A stretch of DNA of 64,000 bases from Dendrophyllia cribrosa (lineage: Eukaryota; Cnidaria; Anthozoa; Scleractinia; Dendrophylliidae): assembly GCA_024195265.1 (NCBI GenBank), contig JAJLRJ010000010.1, positions 21,319,784 to 21,383,783 of the forward strand. Direction: 5' to 3'. A model generated the notes under the pieces. The model had not been told where the DNA came from, made no database searches, and saw only the letters and a program-made list of their open reading frames with translations. Below, piece by piece: positions 9,873 through 22,125 of the stretch (position 1 is the first letter of the stretch; every line of letters begins with the position of its first letter). The position numbers were made by a program, and so were the translations under genes.

Positions 9873-12131
9873 CTGAATGGAAAAATACAAAATACAAATC
9901 AAATTCAGCAATGGTAAAATTTATAGTTCTTTGAAAATTCGGTTTTATCAATTGGCCACCGTAAAAGTATTAAAAAGCTGACGTTTCGAGTGCTAGCCGT
10001 TCGCTCTGAAACATTTCTATGATGCAATAGGTCTCAAATCTCATATCTTTATTTTAACACGGTAAAAATTCATCAGGTTGGTACAAAATAAAACACAACT
10101 ACATGATAATTTCTACTAACAGTTAATACGTATCTATAAAGTCTATTAATAAAAATGCTACTCGTAATTACACTGAACTAGACCTGTTTTCCATGAATGC
10201 CGTGTATTTAACTTAATTAACTAGTAGTAATCATAGATTATAGTGCGTCTCCTTATCCCGTGGCACCTCGTCTTGACCAACGTAATACCTCAGTTTCAGG
10301 GGCTATGTCACGAGATATGTCATGCAGGCAAAAACGTCGGGCCGACGGCAAACAAATTCCGCTATCGCCGTGGAATCGGGCAAAAATCCTTCAATTATGC
10401 TGTGCTGTGTACTCCGAAAGGTCTCAGATTTTTCCGACATATAAATGGTATATTTGTCTTGATTTCATTTCGGTTTATATTTCTCCGACTCTGAAATGAT
10501 ACGCCTCAGTACATGTCAGTATCTCAACGTCTAGAAGTTGTATTCAGCATATGTTTAATCAGTTAAGCATGGACGAAGGTTCTTCTCCGGGGCTGATTGC
10601 TGTGAAATCAACCCAAAAGTCGTCATATTTTTCTCTCTAAAATAAAAAGTAGTGTGCTTTCAATGCTGTAACGTAATTTATAATAACACGCGCAAGCGAT
10701 CTCAAGGTCAAGCTACATGTAGGTCACGTACGCAAACAGTATTAGCTGCAGTAGTTATTTTGATCTGTTTTGAATGAAGTCCAGAAATTTTCATTGCTCT
10801 CTCTCAAGCGAATAAAAAAAACTATATAATATTGGGTTTGTCTGCGGAGACAAACAAATTTTATTCATAACGCTCAATTATCAGATAGTGCTGCTAGTAT
10901 CCCGTATTATAATTCAACACATTGATACACTGCCCAAATATGGTCAAAAAGTTATCGATATACGTTATGTCTACATGACGTATAACCAGCGATGGCGGTA
11001 AATTTCGCATTTTGAAGGAAAGTGAAAATGACTGCTGCCTGCAATTTCGTGTTTTGGGGCGAAAAAGTGCGTGAACTATTAGTTAAAAAAGGGAAAAGAA
11101 AGAAAAAAAGAGAAGAAAAGAAAAGAGAAAAAATATTGTTCACATGATTGGACAAAAAAGGCGCGAAATGTTCGCGTTGTCGCGGTCGCAGTCGCAGTCG
11201 CAGTCGCAGTGTTGTTTCTTGGCGTAGCTGAATGAAAACTGGTTCAAAGTTTAACCGCTCGACAAGGAGTGAATGAAGGAGCACAATTTTCGTAAAATTC
11301 CTTTGGTAATCATCTCTGGAATATGGTATAGACTTGATACTTCCTCAGAAAAGTTTCTTATCTCTTCATTACGGCTGTAGGAGCTAAAAAACGAGCAAGC
11401 TTGTAAACAACATTGATCGACTCATCTCGTACTTCGATGTTTGAAAATTTGGTGCTGATGGAAGGGAATAAAAAGCCAAATCAACTACAGGTACGATGTT
11501 TTAACCGTTTCTTGTATCCTTTAGCTGTGAATTTTTGTAAGACATAAGCTTACTGTCCACGCTGCAGTTCTTTCCGACTTTTCGCCGCTATGTTTAGGTT
11601 CGTAGCCGTGTGTTTGTTCAATTTGTTTTGATTCTGAATTGAACTTTTTAAGATACGAAACACTTGTAACTAAGACATTCTATGCCATATATTTTACTGT
11701 GTTTTAATTCTTGTAGTCACTACTCTGTCCCGTTCTTTGAGTAGACGAAAGCTCTTCGTAGAATTAACTCTCAACTGATTGTGTACGCTAAAATAATTTT
11801 AGCTTGGCAAAAGTTTCGCAATTCGCTGCGTGTTGTTTAAGAAATGGCGCGAGGAAAAAGATTGTTGTTAGCCTTTTTACTTAATGAAAGGTTGTATATC
11901 TCAATTAATTTTTTTCTCGAAACTGTGATTTGTTATCAATGTGTTGAATTATAAAACAGTTATAGTGTTCAAGCTTGCACAATATTGACAAAGGCGCCAC
12001 TTTCATTCATGATGTGTGATGTTGCAAGTTTCGCGCGGTAAAACATATGTAAGCTTTCTTTTAAAATAAAAGGCTTGTCGGCGATATTTTTTCTTCAAAC
12101 AGTGCTTTGTTATCAATGTGTTGAATTATAA
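9873..12131. other. Noncoding interval with remnants
   Basis: Around 9940-10020 is a phrase (GCTGACGTTTCGAGTGCTAG) that resembles the 3' region of cnidarian Penelope-like elements; this is a weak call from memory of the family. Overlapping open frames at 10243-10499 on the plus strand have no recognisable domain. A (GTCGCA)n run lies at about 11183-11210. No gene is supported. Confidence 0.35.
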
Positions 12132-12142
12132 AACTATTATAG
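11931..12142. repeat. Direct repeat pair, ~35 bp
   Basis: TTATCAATGTGTTGAATTAT followed by AAAAC is present at 11931-11966 and 12109-12142, followed each time by a related TATAGYGYTC...GCTTGC stretch. Confidence 0.8.
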
Positions 12143-12245
12143 CGCTCACGCTTGCGTGATATCGCCTAATTTTAGCCGACTCGGCCTACGGCCTCGTCGG
12201 CTAAGTATTAGGCGATATCACGCGCGCTTTCGCGCTATAATAGTT
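12132..12245. repeat. Foldback hairpin, ~115 bp
   Basis: The arms beginning AACTATTATAGCGC and ending GCGCTATAATAGTT are near-perfect inverted copies, including ATATCGCCTAAT/ATTAGGCGATAT and TTAGCCGAC/GTCGGCTAA, with a short loop rich in CGGCC. Likely a small hairpin MITE. Confidence 0.85.
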
Positions 12246-12254
12246 AAGTGTCAA

Positions 12255-12400
12255 GACGTTTCAAGATGGCGCAGATTTGGTACCGACACTTTTCTCGATT
12301 CGTTCCGCCTAGATGACGCGCTAAGCATGCTGGATACTATTGTGACGTTTCAAGATGGCGCAGATTTGGTACCGACACTTTTCTCGATTCGTTCCGCCTA
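12255..12400. repeat. 57-bp direct duplication
   Basis: The segment starting GACGTTTCAAGATGGCGCAG and ending CGTTCCGCCTA occurs at 12255-12311 and again at 12343-12400, identical as far as I can read, separated by 31 bases. Confidence 0.9.
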
Positions 12401-13094
12401 GCCGACAAGATTAGGAAGCGTCTCCTTCGTCGACGCAATAACTAAAATGAAGGTTTAACAATTGCTTAAAACGATTGAGAGATTTCTCTTGCCTTAGATT
12501 GTAGGGAAAACTGTTCTAGAGAGTTGCACCACTATAGCTTAAGCTGTTTTTTTATGTAGTTAGTTCTTGGTAAAGGTACATTTAATTTATTTTCTTCTAG
12601 ATTTTTATTTTTTGCAACAGTTTGGAGCAGGGCATGTTTGTGAATAATACAATAGTTACATATTTACATATTATTAAATATGCTGAAAAACGAAAATGAA
12701 AAATTCCCTAAGGTGTTAACAGGTTTTTCTTTCGAGGATAATCATGTATAATAAGCCATTTTCGTATTTAAAATTACCGCTGAATTCAAACACCAATGAC
12801 ACATTGATACAGGGTTAAACTCGACCTGATGTAAAATATTCACAAATACCGGCAGAAGGTGCGTGAAATTAGAAAATTAAACAAAAGACAGAGCTCTAAA
12901 CAGGTCATCTTCTCGCCTGAATTTGTGAATTTATCACTTCAGATTGAGGCTAACCCTGTAAAAATGCGCTTTCAATGCTTTCATTCAGCGACCATAGTGA
13001 ATTCGAAACTGGTCTATTAGAAAATTTATGGTTGGTGAACTATGCCATTGCTGTCACTCCGGTTTCAAATATAACTCCGTTGCTCCGCAACTCA
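12401..13094. other. Noncoding interval
   Basis: No feature could be supported. The last part is probably the 3' untranslated tail of the minus-strand Penelope-like element. Confidence 0.35.
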
Positions 13095-14993
13095 TTATAC
13101 TGCTCCTCGCTGGGTCCTGGTTTGTGGTACGGCTCCCTGCAAATATTCTAGTTTACTGTTCTTATGAAGTTGTTCCATTTTCAATTCTTTTGGTGGTACT
13201 CCCGTCACGATGTTGACTCCCTCCTGCAGCTGACGGTTCAGCGGGTCCTTGTGGGTGCTGGTGAACCACATGTCGAAGGTCGGTCGTGTTTGCCCATGGC
13301 GTTGTTTGTCTGCCGCTTCTTAGCCGCGTCTTGGTGATCTAGTCCTCGGGTGAAACCGTTTCGCGCCGACTCTCTGATGTAGTAGACCTTAGTGCCGCCG
13401 TCAGCTCTGTCGGGGATGATATCCGGCTCTCTGGTCTTGCAGTCGCGGCATTCTATTAAGGACGTTCGCGCTAATTGTTTACGCGCATCCTTACTGCGCA
13501 CGCAATTCATATCGCAACGCCATGCTACGTCATGCACGAGCGCGCGCGCAAGAGAAGAGGCTAAGCACACGAAGGGCTGGTAGGCCGTTTTGTTAACTTT
13601 GCTTAGATTTAACTCGCTTGGATGGTCGGTGACCCCGAATTTTGTTTTGATAGATAATTTTCTTTGCCAATTCTCGACAGATTGTAAAAAAATGAACAAA
13701 AAAATCAATGTAGGAAGTTTAATTTTTTTCCATTTTTCAACCCGCGCGACATCGAATCCTCGCAACTTGCGGCTGTCAGAGTTTGCAAATGCTGTCGTTT
13801 ACAGATTAGATTTCCTCTAAAGAACGTTACCAGTTGAACGAATTTGCTTAATAGACCCACTCATACAAAATTTGGCAAAGAAAATTGCATTTTAGAGATT
13901 CATTAACAATATTTTTGGACTAACAGACATTGGGGCCATATCGAGTTGGGAAGGCCGATTTTTCGAAATTAGGGTCACCTTTCAGATATCTTATCACCGA
14001 AACGAAGTCGGTGACCCCCCATTTTTTTGCATTTCTGATACGAGTAACTCATTGCCTAACTGCAGCAAACGTTTTATAAAAAAAATCAATGTTAGAAGAT
14101 TTTCGCGCGAACGTCCTTAAGTAGAAACAGCTGTTTCGCGAGCATGGCCCTCCTCTCTTCCTGTTAAGCCTAGTTTCCACGCTGCGGCACACTAGACAGT
14201 TTGTTCTGTTACACGGCCCTGTCCAGGGATCTTTTACCAACTTCGAGCTCATCTTTTGACCTCCTCTTTCTACAAGTTTTACTCGCCACCCGCGGTCTGC
14301 CCCACTCTTCTGTTCCACTTCCCGCAGCATGTTTGCAAGTCTGCCGCCAGGGGTGGCGAGGACGAACATGACGGTTGAGCATCCACCTGTCTTGAACCAC
14401 TGGGTCTTGACCGACAGCTTCTTCTTCCGTTTCTCCTTGGCCTGGTAGGAGCGTGGCCTGTTGATTGGCGGCCACCATCCTTCCTGCTCCTTCTTCATCC
14501 GGTCAAACGCGGTCATGACACTGATGATGATCTCCTGCGTATACCTGGCACTGTATCCACTCGCTCGCATCCTTGCTGAGAATTCTGACAGCAGCTCGGC
14601 CTTCTCGTTTTCTGACAAGTCGGGCGAGGTGTTTCTCAGGATCCTCAGTGCTTGCTGTGTCAGTGCTGTCCTCTTTACCTTCCCTGGCATCGCTGATCTT
14701 GCCATGATCAAAGCGGATTGGCCATAGGTTTTCGGTAGAACTGGTACACAACTTTCTCCTTCTTAGCTCGGTTTACTTCTTTCTTATTAATCTATACCTT
14801 AAGGGTCGAGGATGGGAAGTTTCCCATTCTGGTGCTGCGATGGCGAGTCTTCCTCGAGCTCTGTCATCGGGCTGATCGAATTACCCATGTTCCGTAGTTC
14901 TCTCATGGTGCCAATATCAGTCGGCGTCGCCTTGTCTATCTCAACTTCTTCCGGCACAATGACGAGCTTCTCTCCGTTCCACCTGACATTTTA
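13095..14993 (-). pseudogene. Penelope-like retroelement C-terminus with GIY-YIG domain, broken
   Basis: Reading minus strand from 14993: EKLVIVPEEVEIDKATPTD, GKLPILDP, VVYQFYRKPMANP, a basic helical region, a Cys motif (CNRTNCLVC), then the nuclease, whose core reads YYIRESARNGFTRGLDHQ where the family has YIGE..R..RG.EH. The tail HKDPLNRQLQEGVNI leads to TAA at 13097-13095. This order is that of the C-terminal half of Penelope-like RT/GIY-YIG proteins; the RT core is missing. Damage: stops near 14800, one-base shifts near 14715 and 13270, and a TTAA-flanked insertion at 13456-14120. The frame resumes exactly when that insertion and one TTAA are ignored. The family's Gly in YIGE is Arg here. 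Confidence 0.8.
13456..14120. mobile_element. piggyBac-type nonautonomous element with TTAA duplication
   Basis: Both ends carry TTAA followed by inverted GGACGTTCGCGC (13456-13471 and 14105-14120). The unit is 665 bp with both TTAA copies. It codes for nothing recognisable; the open frames across it are extensions of the split host gene. TTAA duplication is the hallmark of piggyBac-like transposition. Proof of insertion is the restoration of the host GIY-YIG frame across one TTAA. Confidence 0.8.
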
Positions 14994-15344
14994 TTTGTTT
15001 GTAGAGTCCCTTAAGACATAGCCTGACTTACTGCGCTCAGTAAACAGAGAGAGAGGATAAGTACTCAAGGGCCAGATTGTTTAGAGCTTTGAACACCATT
15101 TCAGCTTCTTTAATTTGACGCTGGGCAATCAGATCTGTCCAGCCAAGTTGATGTAACAAGTACCCAGCGTCAGCGTCATAGGAAGGACAGTCAAAATGCG
15201 AGCAGCACGATTCTGAAGTTTTTGTAATTTTGCCGATAGCGTTTTACCGTAATTCCCCCAGACAATACTACAGTAATTGAAATGGTTATATGTACATAGA
15301 TACCCATAACGTGAGCAAAAATTATTTTTAATTGTGGCTAACAT
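14994..15344 (-). pseudogene. CR1/L2-like LINE ORF2 fragment
   Basis: The minus strand reads HFNYCSIVWGNYGKTLS, KLQKLQNRAARILT, then after a shift a segment ending LFTERSKSGYVLRDSTNK. These are the conserved post-RT blocks of CR1/L2-like LINE proteins. It is truncated at both sides and abuts the Penelope-like fragment at about 14993, where one element probably inserted into or recombined with the other. Confidence 0.7.
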
Positions 15345-18300
15345 TTATTCGAACTTTTCGCACATTTTAAAAGCCCCTCTTCCTTAATTCATTTATTTAT
15401 ATTTCGTTGCTTAACTTTTAGCTACATCAGGAGCTCTAAACACGTGTTGGAGTTTTGTATCAAAAGTTACCACTTTTAATTAAATTTCAACAAAGCCAGA
15501 TAATGTGATCGGGTTACAAAACGCGGCAATTAAAGCTACTGTTTGTGTTTAAATATGAAGAGTTTGAGAAATAGATTCACGGTCTTTTATATCATATCTA
15601 CCATGCTTTTCTTGTTAAATCCAGACCGTTTCGGCGGAGAATTGACTAACCTGATGTTTTGAAAATAATGAATTGGGCCGACAAAAACAATTTAATTATG
15701 CATACAGCGTTGATCTCTGTAACTAAGCTGCCTGAAACAAACTACTAAACTTTTTATTTCATTTTTATCCAATTAAGTTATATATTTGGTGGCATTTGAC
15801 GATACAACATATAGAAATAAGAAAAGCGGACATTTGTTATTTCGGCTCGCGGGAGAGTCCCTTTAATGTACTCTTTCGGATGAATTAAAAGTGACGCAAT
15901 ATTCAAATTTTTGTCAGTAACTCATAGAATATCACCAGAAATTTGTTTAACGTGCAACTGACTTAACCAGTCAATTTTGAGCGAATTCTAAACCCTAAGT
16001 AAATGTCATTTAAAGGGTAAGTACCATGGGGATTTTGACAATATTTTTGGTTTTTGACAATTTTCGGTTTTTTAAAATAATAACAATTCTTGAAAAATAT
16101 TAGGGCTAGCTTTTCTCAAGTTGCTATTCATTCAGACCCAGTTCGTATTGGTATCCGTATTGGCTTCCGTGTCAGTATTTTTCGGTTTCTAATAATACAA
16201 AACAATTTGTTTTTGTTTTTGAAATGACACCAAATCCCCGTGACACTTCAGAGCATTGTTAAACTTACCCTTGAAATAGAGGCTCTTTGTCGTCCACGAA
16301 GAGTTGAAGTTTTAATTTTGGCCACTCAGTGGCTGACCCCTGCTAATTGAAACAAAAATATCACCACAAGCCTGAGAAAATATATAAAATTAACCATTTT
16401 CTCCTAAGGAGTGTTCAGTATTGCTTGAACTAAGGCGGCATGAAACAAAATTAAAAATTAATAATAATTTTCTTTTTCTATCAACAGAACCAAAATTTTA
16501 CAAAATTAAAATAGTAACTCAAATTTCGTTTTCAAGTAGATGTTTCATGTCTAATTTCACTTAATTTCTCTTAATAAATCTATCTATTCAAATGGACAGA
16601 CTGCAAATCACAGTAGTTGCTAAAAATATATATATATATCTCTGTGTCGTAACTGTTCATCAGTAGGATGCCTAATGTTAACCAAAACATTAGGTCATAA
16701 CCGATATAACCAAGGTCATAATTCAGTACAAAGAAAATTCTTATTTTTACTTATGATTGTTTTTGCATAACAAGCATCTATTAAATTAGTTATGCTATTG
16801 AGATTTATATGTTTATGGGTCAAAATTTGCTTAAATAAAATGTCTTTTCTCATATAGTGATCCTAGAACACCACGAGTAATATATCAAGTGAATTCTCGA
16901 ATGGACAACAAACCATTATCAGTTTGTAGCGATATTTCCAAGACACAAGGGAACGGAAAAACTTAAAAATTTATTAGTCGTACGTAGCCAAATACATAGG
17001 TTCGGTACACTAAAGGAGCAATTTCAAACAAAACTGGATCATTGCCCCATTTTCTTTTGCCATTGATGCAAATATATCAAATAAATAATTTGTACTTTAA
17101 TCTTAATTTGAGAAAATACGAAGGAAAACTGCATTGAAATACTAGAAGATTCGACAATGTTCCGACTCCTCAGCTTGGACTAGCTATGATGTTTTTTAAC
17201 AATAAACCTTCCTTGTTCCTTCTTCTTAAATGATAATAAAAAAATAAGATAGTTAAATAACCCATTTAAAATAAGAAACGAGATTTCTCCTTTTCTATCT
17301 CCGGAGATATCTCCTCAATGAATAGGCTGGTTCATTGCGTAAATTGTTAGATGCTTTAAACTTACTTTCATTGTACCCATAAGAACAAGAAGAAAAACTT
17401 GTACAAAACATAAGTATGTTCCCATAGCACCAGCTGAAAACGAGTTGTGCAAAGAGTGTCGTCCTTTCATTCTCATTGAATCACATCTTCCACTATAGGC
17501 AAAAGTCGAATGGGTGTTAGTAGCTGATACAATATTTGTTTTGGTTTTTATTTTTAACCATGTTACTTTATTAAACGCGTCATCAACAATTGTTCAAGAG
17601 TGGGAGTTGTGAAAGTAATTGATTTCATGCCAGCAGTCTTTCTTTTATTTCAGTTGTTATCCACGTTTTCAATTCATGACGGGAAGTTGCCTCGATTTAT
17701 TTATATTGTAAACAAACTTAATCACACTGAGTAAATATAAAAGCGTTCTCTGGATAAACAGTTTTTAAAATCCGAGCTTTCCATACATAAATAATTAAAT
17801 ACATACTTTATTGACTTTCCCAAAGGGGCTTTTCAAATAACTCAGTCGATGTCCTAACACAAGTACATCCCTCGAATTCGTTGAGTAAAATCTTCTTCCA
17901 AGCATATAAGTTTTCAATTTACAAATATTAGAAAATTTAAATTTTGTCGAAATTGTTTGACACTAAATTCCCAGAAAACACTTTATTATTCGACTGTGAC
18001 GTCATTTTACCTTATAACGAAAAGAGAACACGCAAAATATCCGAGTTCGTTTGCCTTGACCCTGCACAAAACACAAAAGGTATTGAAATGCATATGAGCA
18101 ACTGACCAGTAGAAACATTTGGACTCACACGTTAACCCTATTCGGCCTGGGCTTTTTTTGAGTTCCTGAGCCTGCGGGGGGGGGGGGGGGGGGGGCACAT
18201 TGGTCCGCACAATGCAATGATGACGTCATATGACGTAGTTATTAGGTAATTAGTTATACGGCCGCCATCTTGGATCCGCCATCTTGGATTTCTGAAATTT

Positions 18301-19280
18301 TTTAAAACCTCTTAAAAACCGTCCAAATTGACTCAAAATTAATCAAAACCAATAAATAAACGCTAAATGACGTAAAAATGTAAAAGTTATAGCAATAAAC
18401 ATTGTTTTTCTTCATTCAAAGGTACAAATATGCAAATTTCGAAAAACATGGCCGTCAAAATCTTGTTGCCATGGAAACATCAAGTCACGTGATCAATAAA
18501 TTGTCATATCAAATTGTTGCCAGATAAATTTTAGGAAAAGTCACAAAGTTTGATGGCGTTTGAATACATATTAAAGAAGTTATGAATATTGAAAGTTAGC
18601 TACATAACTACATAACTCGTAAAATATCCGGGCGTATTATCAGTTAAACTTTTTGGCGGCATGATTGCCTTGATTACCTGCCCATGATCCCCGAACAAGG
18701 GCGAAGTCCTCTATTTGTTTTTTAATTATAAGTTCATATTTTTGTACCTTGTTCTTAAAGCTTACAACGATTATTCATCCTGAGTTCAGTTGATCTAAAC
18801 CGAAATATCCGATGTCTGATTTCATTTCATTTCAATAAAATTCATCTCACTTTCATGCAAACCAAACCGTACAGCGTCCGTGGTCATAACAGTACAAAGA
18901 AAATTCCGATTTTTAATTTAGTAAAATAATGAAAACATGAAAAATAGCACAAAGATAACAAACATTGATAAAAGAGGCTAATGTTTATGGGTCAAAATAG
19001 TATTACAGATTCTCACTGGGGAGTCTCACAAACAATGCCAAGATATGAGATATGAGACAAGGTATGAGATATGAGAAGAATAAGCCCTACGGCGGACGTT
19101 CCCTTGCACCTCCAAGGTGCATGCGTGTGTGGTTCCCTAGGCGGTTAGATAAGCAAACAGCAGACTAATGCTAGGTGTTCCTCCCAAAACTCAGAAACCC
19201 GTCCCAAAACTTCGTTCTGCATGCTGTCTTGCTGAATAAACCACGTTACCTTTGCCAAGCTAACAATACTTTATTGTACC
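15345..19280. other. AT-rich noncoding interval with diverged dispersed repeats
   Basis: No gene was found. A sequence around 16725-16830 recurs at about 18880-18990 (CAGTACAAAGAAAATTC and TTTATGGGTCAAAAT). The stretch at 17520-17690 has a diverged relative at 26400-26530 (AGTTGTTATCCACG). A G run fills 18176-18196, and GCCATCTTGGATCCGCCATC is a short internal repeat near 18265. Confidence 0.5.
18176..18196. repeat. Homopolymer G run, about 21 bases
   Basis: An uninterrupted G tract. Its length may vary or be an assembly artefact. Confidence 0.9.
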
Positions 19281-19286
19281 AGTTGA

Positions 19287-19870
19287 TTAAACTGGATAAC
19301 ATGTTACATCGATTACACTTTTTTTTTCGCTGCCTTCTGTTTTAAACATCGTATTCCGCCAACTAGAAGAATAAAAACGTTCGGCTAAATGCGCTAAATG
19401 ATCGCAGGATGGAAACTCGAGAGGTTGTTTATGTGAGTCGTACCTGGCTACCACGTCCGTCGAAGCACCCCTGGCAACACTTTTCGCTAGTGTTGCAGCG
19501 AGACGAGTGGGGCATTGGTAAGGGGAAGCTCGACTTTCATTATTCGCGTACGCCCAGTCGCGCTCGTGGACCCTTGTACGCCCGATGTTGTCCTTCCGTA
19601 CGAGAAATTGAAGGATTTCATTGGCTGCAGCAGAGAAGAGTGTCTTGGGTGTGGGCAAAGAGGCGAGAAAGTTTATGAACTCAGATTCGAGAACAGACCT
19701 CTGTCTTTCGTAAGGTTTCTTTGCTTTAGTGGCTTGTAGCTGATTGATCCGCTTTTTGATTCCTTTGAAGTTGATAGCAGGCTTGCGTGGGGGATTAATA
19801 AATTTCCTCCGGAAACCATATCTTTGGCAGAAGTTAAAATTGTCATCATTTGGATACGCACACTCCTGGC
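19287..19870 (-). pseudogene. N-terminal part of the copy 2 tyrosine recombinase
   Basis: The minus strand gives CAYPNDDNFNFCQ, then after a shift EILQFLVRKDNIGRTRVHE and CPTRLAATL, matching CLYPNDVDANFCQ and IRFLISKDKSGRTVLH of copy 1. The text degrades after about 19400 and no Arg or HxxR catalytic boxes follow, so the element ends here by truncation. Confidence 0.75.
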
Positions 19871-20319
19871 AGCGAATTGCTGGTCTCCCGATCCTGAGTC
19901 ACTACGTATGAAATGATGATATCGTAGGAGGTCAGCATTGGTTCAAAAAATTAAGCGAAAAACAAATAGGTCCCATTGCAAAGGGCATGGAACAAAACAT
20001 CCTTGGGCTGATGGGAACAGAATAACTCCATTATTTCCCTTTAATTAGAGCCTAGTAATACAAAGGTGCTGCAGATGCGACGAAGGGTTGGCCACCAGTA
20101 TGGTAGTGGGTAGAGTTTTGGGACCACAATGCTAGTTGTAACTTGGGAATGCAGAGGGAACTTGAGAAGAGGTCCAATGAGCACAAATGGTGGGAAAACA
20201 TAGGCGTTCTCTGTCTGGGAAATGTCCTGAACAAATAGGTTAATACCACTAGTAGCTGGGGAGTGTAGTGGGGAGTAAAATGTTTTAGGGGCTGCTTATT
20301 CTCATTGAGCTGCACGTTT

Positions 20320-22123
20320 TAATCTAAAGACATAAGATCAATAGTATGGGGGCCGAAATGATCCTGGACTACTGCCCAAGCATTCTCAGACAACTTGCAA
20401 TCTTTGTCCGACATTGCGGGGGAAGGTGCGTCAGCAGGATTGGAACTTGATAGCACGTAATAGAGAGTCAAGTGGGCATTACATCTCAGGGTTGTTGAGT
20501 AAAGCCGCTTGAGGGCATCGTTGAGCTATCTGTTTCAGCCCCCTTGCTTGTCCCAAGATTGTATAAAGGCCATGCTGTCAGAGTGTGCGTCTGCGCGTGC
20601 GTTGGAAATAAGCTCTGCACCCGCTTGCAAGACATTGGGGAGGGTGAGCGCTTCCTTGACAACGGTAGGATAATCTCGAGTTTCGCTGGTCCAGTGGTCG
20701 CGGATCTCTAAAGGAGGGTTTCCTGGAGCTTTTATGATTCCTCCCCAGGCAAAATCTGAGGCATCACTGGAGACTTCGATTACGATATGTCGCTCGTTCG
20801 GCCAAGGCAGACAGTCTCGCCAGGAGTCTAAGAAGCGCCAATACTGAATTTCCTCCCTTAGGGGCCCGGAGATTTTTATTGCGCGAGAAGACTTCATGTG
20901 CCCAGAAATAGCTCTGAAGACCTCACGAGAGTGCTGCTGCGCAGCGGGATCCGCAATGCAAAACGACGTTATTTTCCCAGCGAATCGTTGTAACGTTTTA
21001 ACGTTTGTAGTTCTGTTCGAATTCTCTAAAATAGATTTGCGCAAATCAGCGAACTTGGTCTTTTTGGCCTCGGGCAGGATAAAGGCACAGCGCTCCGAAT
21101 CAGCAATAAACCCCAAGAATTTGACGGAGCGCTAGGGTACCAGGGAAGATTTAGCTAAGCCAATAAAGTATCCCAGGGAGATAAGGACTGATGCGGCGAT
21201 GTAAGTTGCAGCTTCAGCTAATTCAAAATCCGACCAAGTGCTAGTGCAAGTGCATTCAGAATAAGGGGAGAGTTGTCCAAGGTGACCATCGTCAATGTAC
21301 TGGCTACATGGTACACCTGGTGAGCGAATATAGCTTGTTGCTGCCATACCTTCGGTGTGGTAGATGTATGCGCTTGCTTTCCATCCAAAAGGTATATTGT
21401 ATGATAGACGAAGAGAGCCCTGCCATTCAAATGCAAAAATTCTGCTCTCCTGGGACAACATCACGTGATCGTAACCGCTTTTGTCATCCATTGTTGTCTT
21501 GAAGCTCGCTTTTTTCACATAACGAGGTAAGTTGGAAATGTAATCTAAAGTGAGGGGCAAGTCTCTTATCCAAAGATTTAAAAATCTCTCATCATGACAC
21601 ATCCTAGGTTTAGATGGTTCTATAGTGATTGGCATGACCAGATGTGGGGGATTGCATTCTCCAACTTTGCCCCATATCGAGATGTACCCGTTTCTAAGCC
21701 TTTCGGAAATGGTGGAATTGATAAAATTTTCGAATCCAATGCAAGACTTGCTGTTAGGAAAGGCTGCTTTAGGGGGTGTGAGATACTCATAATATCGGCC
21801 CGGGAAATTACCTTTGAAAGGGACGAAGAAATCCTTAACTCCAACGCCGTCTCTTAGGTTAGTACGTGCTCCCAATAAGAGATGTGCTTGTGGATTTCGC
21901 TGGCGCGAAGGTGATAAGGGTCCCTAAAGGTGAGATGCCTAACCGAGGCTTTAACCGCAAGCTTATCAACCACCTCTGGCGGGGGGCTCCGGGCTGCGTG
22001 GCTCGAGGCTATGCCCTTCCAGTTACAATATTTGGGAACGACTATTTTTTTTACTTCGTCTTCCGGGAAGAAGCCCGCTATCCTGATCTTCTTGCAAGGG
22101 TGCTGAAATAAACACAGATGCAA
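20320..22123 (-). pseudogene. Pol (RT, RNase H, linker) of YR retrotransposon copy 2
   Basis: The RT reads from about 22123; a frameshift near 21860 separates HISYWEHVLT from RDGVGVKDFFVPFKG. Conserved blocks include PHLVMPITIEPSKPR, TTMDDKSGYDHV, NIPFGWKASAY and the catalytic SQYIDDGHLGQL (about 21270-21310). An in-frame TAG at about 21134-21132 precedes RSVKFLGF. RNase H shows SSDASDFAWGG, VVKEALTLP and ADAHSDSMAF, so its acidic residues survive. Stops at about 20535 and 20525 precede SSSNPADAPSP and GPHTIDLMSLD, aligning with copy 1. The active sites are intact but the frame is broken several times. Confidence 0.85.
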
Positions 22124-22125
22124 AA

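Larger units (their letters stand above)
19287..22125 (-). mobile_element. DIRS/Ngaro-order retrotransposon, copy 2, decayed
   Basis: Minus-strand order: RT, RNase H, the NPAD and PHYTP linker, then the start of the tyrosine recombinase, the same order as at 1-6.9 kb. The 5' (Gag) part and the recombinase catalytic domain are missing, so it is truncated at both ends. Protein similarity to copy 1 is clear but diverged, so the two are different subfamilies or an old split. Confidence 0.85.

Noticed and set aside
10243..10499. Overlapping plus-strand frames of ~80 codons
   Set aside because: Two frames are open over the same bases, neither has a domain, and no splice or promoter context was found.
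13590..13820. Plus-strand frame inside the TTAA element
   Set aside because: It runs across AT-rich filler; no transposase motif.
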